Shown here piece by piece: positions 8,501-20,500 of a stretch of 50,679 bases of DNA (positions are counted from its first letter, which is position 1; every line of letters begins with the position of its first letter). Source of the stretch: an uncultured Pedosphaera sp. (GTDB lineage Bacteria; Verrucomicrobiota; Verrucomicrobiia; Limisphaerales; Pedosphaeraceae); the NCBI GenBank assembly GCA_903918755.1, contig CAIXFN010000001.1:1-50679 (forward strand). Direction: 5' to 3'. The translations under genes and the position numbers were made by a program. The notes under the pieces were generated by a model, which saw only the letters and a list, made by a program, of their open reading frames with translations, ran no database searches and was not told the DNA's origin.

Positions 8501-11500
8501 CCCGGCCCGTCGACCAGCGGGGTGCCATCTTTGCTCCACTGATAGAACAACGGTCCGGTGCCAGTGGCGGCCACGCTCAGGACCGCGGTAGCGCCCAGGT
8601 TCGTCAGCACGTTCGCCGGTCCGGCAATGATTGTTGGAGGTGCGGCAAGGGTGGTGAAGGTGAGGTCCGCGCCGGCATTCAGGCCGAGGGCGTTGGAGGC
8701 CACGAGGCGATAATGGTAATCGGTGGCGGCAGACAGGCCGGAAATGAGATTGCTGATTCCCACTGCCACCAGGCCGTTTCCAGCATCGGTCCAACTGGTA
8801 GACCGGCCGTAGTTGGTGGAGAGGCCAAATTCAAAATAAGCGCGCGTTGCGGCCCCATTAGGGGTGACCGATCCGCTCAATGTGGCGCCATTCGTGGTGA
8901 GGAGAACCGCTGGCTGAGTCACCGCCATCGGGGCAGCGGCCAGCGAGCCGATGACGAAGCTCTGCTCGGCAGCGAACGCCGAACCGGCATACGCGGCGTC
9001 AATCGCCTGCACGCTCCAATAGTAGGTGTTTCCTGCTGGGAGGTTGGTTAGTAGGAGGAATTGACGCTCCTGAGCGTTGCCGAAGGCGGGCAACCGGCGC
9101 TGCCCGTCCGGGCCGGATTCGGCGCAGAGAATGTCCGAACCTCCGGGCGTGGTACCGACCCGAACATTGTAGGTCAACGCCGCGGACGGTGTCTCGGAAT
9201 CAGAGGCAGGAGCCCAACTCAGGCGGACACCGGTTCCCAGCGGAGCGCTCGCCAATCCGGCGGGTGCCGTTGGGGGAGTATTGGCGGTGGCGCAGTTATT
9301 CTGCCAAAGCTGATCGGATCCGCGGCCGCCCACCAGGAGGTCGAGCCGTCCGTCAGAGTTGAAATCCCCCCACACGGCGGTCGAATTGTCGAGCGTGTTC
9401 AGGGGAGTTTCGAGCAAGCCGAAAGCGCCACCTAGATTAAGCCAGATTTGGGTGCGCGGGTTGCCGTTGGCGGCGGTGCCGTTAATGAGCAAATCCGGGC
9501 GGCCGTCGTTATTGTAATCCCCGATGGCCACGCTTCCGCCGCCAAGATTGGTCAAGCCGAAATTGCCGTTGGTGAAAGTCATGCCGCCAGCGTTGAGCCA
9601 GATTTGCGAGATCGGGCCACCGGGGCCGTAACCCGTCAGAGCGATATCGGGATATCCGTCCTGATTCAGATCACCTACCGCGATGGCGGCCACCACGGCC
9701 GGAAAGTTTGAGTTCACCTGGCCGAAGGAACCATTTCCCAGATTGCGCCAGACCTGGCACACCGGGTTGAAATTGCCGTCCCGCCCCGTGATGAGGAGGT
9801 CGATGGCGCCGTCGCCATCAAAGTCCGCCGCCTGGACGGAGCCATCCGCGATTCCAGGGAGTCCCGAGTTGACCAGGAAGAAGGTGCCGTCTCCCTGATT
9901 GCGCCAAAGCTGGCAAAGGGCATTGAAATTGGAATCCCGGCCGCTGATGACGATGTCGGTGCGGCCATCGTTGTCGAAGTCGGCAGTGGCAATCGCGCCG
10001 CCGACAGCCGGGAGTCCGGAGTTCACCAGCGCAAACGTGCCATCACCCTGATTGCGCCAGACCTGGCAGACATACGCGAAGCTGTTGTTCTGGCCGCTCA
10101 GGACGACATCGAGCAGGCCGTCGTTGTCGAAATCGGCCCAACCCACGGAACCATTATACAACCCGGACATGGCGACGCTGATGTCGTTGAAGGCGCCCGC
10201 ACCAGCATTCTGTAAAATCTGACCGGTCAGGCCGGAACCCGCGAAGGCACCGAGCGTCAGCAAATCCAAGAGCCCATCATTGTTAAAGTCACCCCAGACG
10301 GGGCTCGCGCCAAAGGAACCCGAGGGATTGAACGCATTGACTCGCGTGGGTGGCGGGTCGAGAATCAAGTCCTCACCATAAGCCGTTCCCGCGCTGTTGG
10401 AAGCGACGATCCGGTAGTGGTAACCGAAGGGCAGGGAACCCACTGAAGAAGCCGCCGGGAGGAACGAGCCTTCTGCACCGCCCAAATCCTGCGCCAAAGT
10501 CGTGCTGCCATAGTTGATCGTGGGGCCATATTCAAAGTGAACGGTCGTGTCCGCTCCGTTGGGCGCCACCGAGGCGCGCAGCGTGAAGGTGGAGGAGCCC
10601 TTGCTTTGAACAATGGTGGCAGGAAGCGTAAAGGCGCGCGGCAAAGCAGGCGCGCGGGTGGTAAAGACGACGTCCGTTCCTAACGCGATTCCGCGCGTGT
10701 TTTCGGCGACGAGTTGATAGTGATAAGTGGACGACGGATAAAGTCCGGACAGAGCCGTTTCGATATTCCAAGTCTGGCTCGCGATGACGTTGGCCCAGGC
10801 GGGAGTTCCGACGAAGACCCCGGTGTGGCCCTGGCCGGAATAGTCGCTGACCGTAGTGCCCGCGGCGTCGCTGAGCGGCCACCAGGCGATCAATTGCGTC
10901 GTGAACGGATGTTCAGAAGAAAGGGTGCTGTTCATCCATGATTGAATGGTGGCCGAGTCCAGCGCGGCGCGCCAGACCCGCACCTCGCTCAACTGGCCAT
11001 TGAAATGGGAGCCTAAGGCCTGGCCCAAATCGAGCTCGCCCGTCCCGCCGAATTGGCCGGACGGTTGATCGCTGGCAACGGGGTGGCCGTCTTCGTAAAT
11101 CGTGCGGCGATTTTGGGACGCATCATAAACGCAGGCCCAGTGATGCCAGAGGTTGGTTCCGGAGGCAGAATCGATTGTCAGGAGGGTGTCCAGGTCGTCG
11201 CCATAGAAAGCAAACGTGAAGACATTGTTGTCGCGGAAACCGATATGGAGATACTGATCGTTCGAGGTGTTGCCTTGACCGATGATCAGGTCGTAATTGC
11301 CGAAATTCGCCCGTTGGGCGCGAAATTCAATGGTGAAGGAGCCGCCCGCCACATTGATCGCGTTGCCACAGTTGACGTAGCTCTGGCCGTCCAGGGCCAG
11401 GGCGCTGTTAAACGTCGAGTAATGGTTCGTGCGGGTGAATGCCCCGTAGGAATTATCGATTCCGTATTGAAAATACGCGGAGGTCAACAGGGCGCCTGCC

Positions 11501-14500
11501 TGGACTTGACCCTCCAAACTCGCGCTCAAGATATGGATGTTCGTGGCGGGAAGCGATTGCGCGAAGGGCGCAATGGAGCCTATAAAGGAATTGTCAGCAC
11601 CATAAACGATCCCGAGGTAATTCGAGCATGCCGCGCGATAATGATACGAAGCGAGCGACGTGATCGTCGCGGAAACAGGAACGAATTGCGAACCCGAGCC
11701 CGCATCGCTCAATGAGGTGATCTGGCCGTAGGTGGCGTCGGCGCCAAATTCAAACCAGGCGCGGGTGGGGATGCCGTTCGGATTTACCGCTCCATGCAAA
11801 GTTGCCTGGGCGGGTGCCACCAAGGCGGGAAGCGTGACGACGATGGGAGGTTGGGCCGGTTGGGTAGTAAAGGTCAGGTCGCTGCCAAAATTTGTGCCGG
11901 CGGTGTTGGTCGCAACCAGTTGGAAATGGTAGGTGGTACCCGCGAGCAATCCCGGCAGGGAGGCGCTGACAGCGACGGGCGTCGTTTCCCAAGCGCCCGC
12001 GGGTTGGATGTCGCCATCGTGGCCTTGGTTGCTATTATCGGCCGCGACATTTCCCGCGCGATCGGCGCAGGGGAAATAGGCGGCCAGCTGGCCGTAGAAG
12101 GGGTGCGCGGCATTCAGCGTCTGACCGCCCCAGGTTTGGATGGTGGATTGGTCCAACGCCGCTTTCCAAACGCGCACTTCATTCAAGGCCCCGGCAAAGT
12201 AATTGCCGAACGCGCGTCCGAGATTGAATTCGCCCGTCGCCTGGAACGTGCCGCTGGGGTGATCCGACGCGATGACCGCGCCATCTTCAAAAATGGTGCG
12301 TTGATTTGCGGAGGCATCATAGACGCAAGCCCATTGGTGCCACCGGTTGCCGCTACCGACGGTGTCAACTGAGGCGGTGGTGTCCAAATCGTCCGAGTAA
12401 AACGCGAAGGTGAAGCGGTTGTTGTCGCGAAAGCCGATATGCAGATAACTGTCGGTGCCGGGTGTGCCTGAGCTGACTATCAAATCATAGCGCCCGAGTT
12501 GGGAGCGAAGGGCGCGGAACTCGATGGTGAAGGAACCGCCGGTCAGGTTGATGCTGTGGCCGCAATTGACGAACGTTTGGGCGCCGTCGAAGGCCAACGC
12601 GGTCGAGAATGGGGCGAATGCGCCAGCCCCAACGGTGCGGCCGTAGGCCGTGTCCGTGCCGTATTTGAACCACGACGCCCCCGCGCCTCCGTTGGCCAAG
12701 ACCTGACCGTTCAGCGTGGCCGCATTCGCGGTAATGTCGGTGGCGGGTTCTGTCAGGGCGGTTGGAAGCGCCGCCGGGACACTGACCGCGACGTCATTGC
12801 CTAAGACTGTCCCGATGCTGTTGGAGGCCAGCGCCCGATAATGGGAGACGTACCCTGGCACCAGACCGCTGGCGATGGCGGAGAACATTTGCGCGGAATT
12901 GCTGCTGCCGACTTCCGTTGTGGGGGTGACGTGGCCGTACCGAGCACCCAAGCCGAATTCAAACCAGGCGACTGTCGGCACCCCATCGGGATTCACGGAG
13001 CCGTTCAGCGTCGCGGAGCCGGGGGTGATTCCGGAGGCTGCCAGGGTGGTGATCGCAGGTTGCCCGGTCGTGGTGAACGTGGTGTTAGAACTGAAAGTGA
13101 CGCCCGCGAGATTAGAGGCAACGAGTTGGTAATGATAAACCGTGCCGGGGGAAAGTGGGTTGAGCGTGACTGAGATCGGAACCGGATTGGTTCCCCCGCC
13201 GATATCCATTCCCGAGGTGGCGCTGGAATAGTTCGTCGTGAGGCCCCAAGCGAAATGGACGATGGTATCGGCATTCTGGGGATTGCTGAGTCCGTTCAAG
13301 GTGGCGGCGACGGTGGTGACGGCGGTTGGGGGCTGGGCTAGTGCGGTGGGAGCGCGAACCACTCGAATGGAGACCGTCGCGGTCAAAGAATTCGTGAACG
13401 CGTCCGTGGCGCCAAAGGTGAACGAATCCCCGCCCACGAATCCGGCGGAGGGCGTGTAGATAAGTGATGGAACGGTGCCAGCCAGCGTGCCGTGAGCGGG
13501 ATTGGACTGGATGGAGAATGCCGGCGTGGCGAGGTTGGGGTCCGTGGCGGTCAGCAGAATGGGGAGCGCGATTCCGCCCGCATCAATCAATGATTGGTTG
13601 TCCGCGACGATGGCTTGAATCGCGGGCAGGACCACCAGGGCAGCAGTCGTGGTGGCATTGGTGTAGGTCGTGGTGTCGTCCGGCGTGAAGGTGACCGAGA
13701 GTATGTTGGTGCCGGCCGGCAGCAATGAGCCCGCAACCGGCGTGTAGGCATAATTACCGGCGACGTTCGCACTCGCATTGAGTTGATCGGTGCCCAGGGC
13801 ATAGCCCGCATGGATCGGCGTGGGGGTGCTCCAAGCCAGCGCCGGTCGGAGGCGGAAGGTGAAGGACCGGGTCGTTGGCGTGGCCGGGTTAAAATTAGCA
13901 TCACCCAGTTGATCGGCCCGGACGACCACCACCCCCGCGCCGGTGCCGGTGATCAAATTGCCGGACACTGAAGCGGGACCTGAGACCACGGAAATCACGA
14001 AGGGATTTCCGGAATTTGGCCCGATTGGCGATACGTTCACCGCAAATGCCGCGTCGCCGATGGTTTGGTCGGGAATTTGGTCAATGGTCAGATTTTGCTC
14101 GGCCTTCTCAATCGTTAGAATCCCGTTAGTGACCCGCGCGAGATAATTGGGCAGCCGGTTATCCGGATCATTCAACTGAACGAGTATGGGGTAGGTTCCG
14201 ACGGGTGTCGAATCCGTGACCGGAACCGTGGGCGGATTAAAGACTTGAATGAAGGAACCGCCGGTGGCAGCGACATAGGCATTGCCCGCACCATCGAAGG
14301 CGATTGATTGCGGTTGGGCAGACTGCCAGGAAGTGAGGGAATGGCCGACCGCATCAAGTTTCATTACCTCGTTCTGGTTTGCCAGGGCCACGTACACGTA
14401 GCCGTCCGGACCAACGGTGACACCGTAGGCGGGGCTTTGGTTGGCTGACGCGCCCAGGCTCCACTGCGAGACGAAGTCCCCGCCAACCGAGAACTTCTCG

Positions 14501-17500
14501 ACCCGGTTCAGGTAAGTATCCACCACGAACACATTGCCAAGGCCGTCGATGGACACACCGGTCGGTCCAATGAATTGCCCTGACCCAAATCCGGTCGAAC
14601 CGACCTCGGTGACGAAATTCAGGCCGGTATCGTAGCGCGCCACCGTGCCGTGAAAAAGGTCGGTGACAAAGAGGTCCGAACCGTTAACGGCGATGCCAGA
14701 TGGATTCGAGAACGGTCTCAGGCTGGTTTGGCGGACGAACTCGAGGTTGGAGTTGTATTCCTGGATCTCGCCGTCGCCACCGGTCGCGAAACTATAATTG
14801 ACCAGGGCGACGAAGAGGTTACCGGCGGCATCGAATGCCAATCCATTGATGTAGGCGAGGTCCACGACTTGCGGTCGGAACTGGGAAAGAAACTCGCCCG
14901 CGGGGGAGAAGAGCTTGATGAGATCGTTGCGGTTCGCTGCGTCGCCCTGATCGACCACAAACACCGTGCCATCGGTGCGGACCGCCACCGCCACGGGTGT
15001 CCGCAGTTGACCCTGGCCAAAGTTGAACCTGTGACTGGGCGGAGTGTCAGCGCTCGCGGGCGCGACGGCGGCGTAGGTGGCCATGAGATTGTCTCCTGCG
15101 ACCACTCCCGAAATGACACCGGTGAAAGGCGGATTGGTCTGGCCAAAGAAGCGGGTTGCGTTGTCCGCCACGACGTTCAATAACGCCGGACGGACCGTGA
15201 AACTCCGCGGGACATCGGCAGCGGCGTAGTAATTAGAATTGCCGATTTGAGATGCGGCAACGGTCACGGAACCGGCGCCCGCCAAATTGACGGTGGAACC
15301 TGAAACCGTGGCCGGTCCCGAAACCCAGGAGAACGTGATCGGGAGTCCGACCGAGGAAGTCGCCACCAGCGAGAGGGGAGGAGCGCCATAGGTTTGGTCC
15401 GGTATATTGGAGAATTGGATTGATTGATTCGCTTTCAGCACAGTCAAAGGAACCGAGACGTCGGCGTCGGTGTAGTTTGAAGTGGCGGAAGCGAAGTGAA
15501 CGAACAAGGTCGCAAATCCGGCGTTCAGGATGGTCCCGGCGGCCGGGGTATAGGTGAACGAACCCGCCCCTGGCGCGGAGGCGTTCAACTGTGTCGCATC
15601 GAGGGCCGAGCCGTAAGCGATGGCAACCGGCGCCGGCCAGGTGATCATTGGCGCAGCGGCCATCACCACCACCTGGACGCTCGCGGTAACCGCGCGATAA
15701 TCCGTCCCATCCGTGGGAGTGAAGGTCACGGCAAGCTTATTGGTGCCGGCATTGAGAATTGTCCCCGCGGGCGGCGCATAATCAAAAGTGCCAGGGACGG
15801 CAGCGGAGGCGTTGAGTTGCTCAAAACTGAGAATCGTCCCGAACGAAATCGCGGCGGGGTTCGTCCACGTCAGGACGGGGGTGGCCGGCTCGGAGGTGAA
15901 CGATTGTGAAACAGCGGGAGCGGAATTGAAGTTGGTGTTGCCGGATTGATTCGCCCGCACCGTGATGCCGCCCGCTCCGGTGATGCTCACGAGGTTGCCG
16001 GAGATCGTTGCCGGACCGCTGATCACGCTGAAGGTGACGGGCAGGCTCGACGATGCACTCGCGGTAAGGGGAATTGGTCCCATGCCGAAAGTCGGATTGG
16101 AGATCGCTTGGAAGTTGATGGTCTGGTCGGCCTTGATGACCGTCAGGGAGTTTGTCGCCATCGCCGGAGCGTAATCAATTGTGTCCGCGGGGGTGAAGCT
16201 GGCGATGATCGAATAAGTCCCGGCGTTCAACACCGTGCCGGCGGGAGGATTGTAAGCGAATACGCCGGGGACATTGGCGGAAGCATTCAGTTGAACGGAA
16301 CTCAACGCGGTCAGATAACCCAGGTTGGCAAGGGGCGCCCACGAAATCATGGACGCAGCACGGCTGACGGTGAAAGTTTGATCGACGGCCGTAGCCGGGG
16401 AGTAGTTGTTGTTGCCGGCTTGGGACGCGCGGACCGTGATATTGCCCGCACCGGTAATCGTCAGAATATTTCCGGTTACGGTGGCTGGTCCGGAAACCAC
16501 GGCGACATTCACCGGCAGTCCAGAGGAGGTCGTCGCGGCCAGCGTCAGCGTGTTTGCGCCGAATGATTGGTTGCTCAAGGGCGAGAATGAAATGGTCTGC
16601 GGCGCCGGGTTGACGGTTAGCGTGACGGAGGCGCTGGAACTGAGGTAATTGGTGTCCAACGGGATCAAGACCGCGGTCAGTTGATAGGTTCCGGCGCTTA
16701 AAAGTGCACCCGCGGCGGGGCTATAGGAAATGACGCCCGGCACGCTTCCCGTGGCGTTCAATTGTGCGCCACTGAGGGCGGTTCCAAAGGTGATGGAAGC
16801 CGGGTTTGTCCACGTCAGCGAGGATGTGGCTGGGTTGACGATGAAAGTTTGTTCGACCGGGGCTGCAGCAGCGTAGTCCTCATTCCCAGTCAACGAGGCG
16901 CGCACGGTGACTGAACCCGAGCCGGTGAGGGAAAGGAAATTTGCGGAAACGGTGGCGGGTCCCGACACAATATCGAAAGTGATCGAATTACCGGAATTGG
17001 CGCCCACGGCAGAGGCTGACAGGGCGAAGGGAGCATCACCGAAAGTATGGGCGGGAATCGCGGCGAAGGAAAGCGCCTGAGCCGCCGGAGTGATGGTCAA
17101 GGTACCAAAGTTAGTGGTGACGATGTAATTGGCCAGCCGGGAAGCGGGGTCAGCAAGAAGCGGTACGATGGAATAGCTTCCGGGAGGCGTATTGGCGGAT
17201 ACTAGCGGAAGCGGTGCCGGGCCATAAACATCCACGGCCGTCGCGCCCGGATTGGAGACGATGATTTCACCATTGGAAGCGCCGGCCAGGCTCTCCGTTT
17301 CAAAAGGCGAAACCGCGGCAACTGACCACTGCGTCAGGAGGCCGCCGTTGGAATCGTATTTATGAATTGTGGAGGGGTAATCCAGGACATAGATATTGCC
17401 AGCCCCATCCACAGTGAGCCCGCTGAACCCGGTGACCAAGATGTTCCCGGCGAAACCGCCACTGCTGTCAAAAACGATGACGTGACCGCTGTCCAGAACA

Positions 17501-20500
17501 TATAGTCTGCCTGACTGGTCAAAGGCCAGGGCGCCTGGATTCCTTATTTGACTGGCGTTGCCGACGTTTCCCAGGTAGGCGCCACTGGAAGTGAACTTTT
17601 GGATGCGGCCATTCCCCGAGTCCGCGACAAAGATGACGCCCGAACTGTCGATGGCGATTCCCTGGGGATTGGTGAACTGACCATTGCCACTTCCTTCCGA
17701 ACCCCAGGTCTGCAGCAGATTGCCGGAGGCCGATAGATGCTCGACGTTGTTGCTGACCGTATTCAGCACAAAAACGTCACCCGCTGGTCCCACGGCCACA
17801 CCGGTCAGGAATTTGACCTGCCCGGAGAGGCCAAACTGCGCCAGTTGGTTGCCGTCTGGCCCATATTTCGCAATGAAGTTGTTGACGGTATAGAGATCCC
17901 CAGCGCCGTCGAGGGTGAGGGCAATTGCCGGCTCCGCGATCCCGATCCTGCGCGCGAAAATAAGCGGGGTGGCCGGATCGCGCGGGAGGACGGCGGTGAA
18001 TGTAGTAGTAATGGTGTCACCATTTTGCAGCCCCTGGATTGCACCGGTCAGGTTAAGGTTAGTGGTTCCAAACGGGACCGAGAGGTCGTTGGCGATGACC
18101 GTCAACGGGGCGGGATGGACGGTGATGCTTTGCGCCGTGTTCGTGGGAAGGTAGCCCGCGTTTCCCGCCTGGCTGGCCTCAACCACCACCACCCCCACGC
18201 CGTTGATCACCAACGAGCTGCCGGCAACTACCGCCGGGCCGGAGGAAATGGAAAACGTAACCGGCAACCCACTGGAACTGACCGCAGTCAGAGGGATTGG
18301 GCCGACGCCATAAACCTGTGCCGGGACGGTGGTGAAGCTGAGGGTTGGGTTCCCCCGTAGTACGGACAGGAGAACATTGGTGCTCACGGGCAGAAAATTG
18401 ATCGGATCAGCGGGAGTGAATAGGACATTGAGCAAATTGGTGCCGACACCGGGAAGCGTGCCCGCGGCGGGAGAATACGCAAAAAAGCCGGGGACATTTG
18501 CCGTTGCATTGAGTTGCGCACCGCTCAGGGGGGATCCGAAGGGGATCGACGCAGGTGTTGCCCAGGTCACGATTGGTGTAGCTGGCGCGACACTGAAGAC
18601 AATGTCCGTCGGCATGGCGGCAACGTAACTGGCATTTCCCGGCTGCGTGACGTGGATAGTGACAGTCCCCAATCCAGTGACGACAACCAGATTGTTTGAC
18701 AGCACCGCAGGTCCCGCTATCACGCTGTATTGAACCGGCAGTACAGAAGACGCGGTCGCCCCTGGCGCGAACGGCGCATCGGCGTAAAAGTGTTGTGGCA
18801 GGGTGGGGGGCGTGATGGATTGGTCGGCCACAAAATTCAGCAGCAAACTATGGCCATCGTCGCTCAAACCGACACTGAAGACTCCGCGGCCAAAATCGTT
18901 GGCGAACCCTGTTGTTCCATTGGCGGGGGCCGAGACGACTTGGAAATTCGCGGCGTTAAATCCCACGATTCCTCCGCTCGTGTGAACCAGGGTCCATGAG
19001 TGTGGCGCGGTGTTGGTGAAATGGGTTGCCAGACCACTCGAGCCGGCGGCATTGGCAGAAAGCGTGCTGAGATTGATGCTGAATCCCGCCGTGGCGGAAA
19101 GGTCAAGCGTTCCAGTGATATTCAGGGTGTCGTATCCCACACCGGGTGCGCCCGTGGCATCCCACAGTTTCCAGTTATAATTTCCCGCCCTGGTCCAGAC
19201 CGTGTCGCCAGCGCCCAGCGCGCCAACGGCATCCCCCGGCGCGAGGGTGGCGTTGTCGCTCACAAGGAGAGCACCGGCTGAGCCGACACCGGTAAGCGTT
19301 GCGCCCGTATCCACCAGCACCGCGGTACCGGAATTATCCCCGTCGAGTTGCAAAACGCCAGCGGCGGCTTCGATCGTTCCCGCCAGCGAATTGGCGGCCG
19401 CCAATACCAGCGTTCCTGTGCCGTCCTTGATGATCCACCCTGGTTCCGCGCTCCAACCGCCCAGGCTGCCGGGGATGCGGTTGGTCAGCCCGCCAGCGAC
19501 CGTAAACGCGTTGGTGCCACCCAGCAGAAAGAAATCGCTACCGAAGGCCTGGCCTGGCTCGCCGGCGACCGCCGTGGGATAATAACCGTCGAGGAGGATA
19601 CTATTGGCTCCTCCATTCGCGCCACCGGTAATGGAGGCGGCGTCCGTGAAGCTGTTGATGAAATTGAGGGTTGCCCCATGGTCCGCGCGCACGAAAATGT
19701 CGCCGCCCAGGGCCGCGCCACCGCCACCGCCCGCCGCAGATGAGCCGGCATTAATTGTCACATAGCCACCGGCTCCGCCGAACGCCACACTGGTTCCCCT
19801 GGCGTTCAAATCGGCGCCGCCGCCCCCGCCACCGCCGAAGCCACCATTACCCCCCGGTTTGGAAGTCAGATCGAAGCTGCCGCCTCCGCCGCCGCCACCG
19901 AAGCCGCCGGACGGTTGGCCGGTAGATCCGAAGTAAGGATTCGTATCCGGTTGGCCGCCGCCGCCGCCGAAATCGCCACCATTGCCGCCGCCTCCTTGGA
20001 ATGAACCGCCACCGCCGCCGCCGTAGCGTCCGCCATTACCACCCTGATTTGCCGCCACCGCCTGACCGCCCCCAGAGCTAGCGCCGCCGCCGCCGCCAAA
20101 GAGACTGCCACTTCCGGGCGTGGCATGGGAATTATTGTCAGCGCCACTGCCCCCAGACACACCGCCCGCACCTCCGGTGTTCCCCGCGGCATCTTGTCCA
20201 TCGGTCAGTCCACCACCGCCGCCCCCTGAGCCCCCACCACCGCCGGTGTCGCTACCAATGCCACCATGTCCGATCAACCCGCCCCCCCCACCACCGCCAT
20301 TGGCGCCCGCGCCGCCGCTTCCGAGATAACCGCCGCCGCCACCGGCCCCGAGATTGCCACCGTCCCCGCCGTTACCGCCCAAGCCACCCCCGCCACCCGC
20401 CGCGCCGTAACCAGCGAAACTTCCACCCTTGCCGCCAACCGCGGCATTGCCGATGAATACGATGTTTTCCACCGTCAACGCCCCGGCATTGACAAAGATG

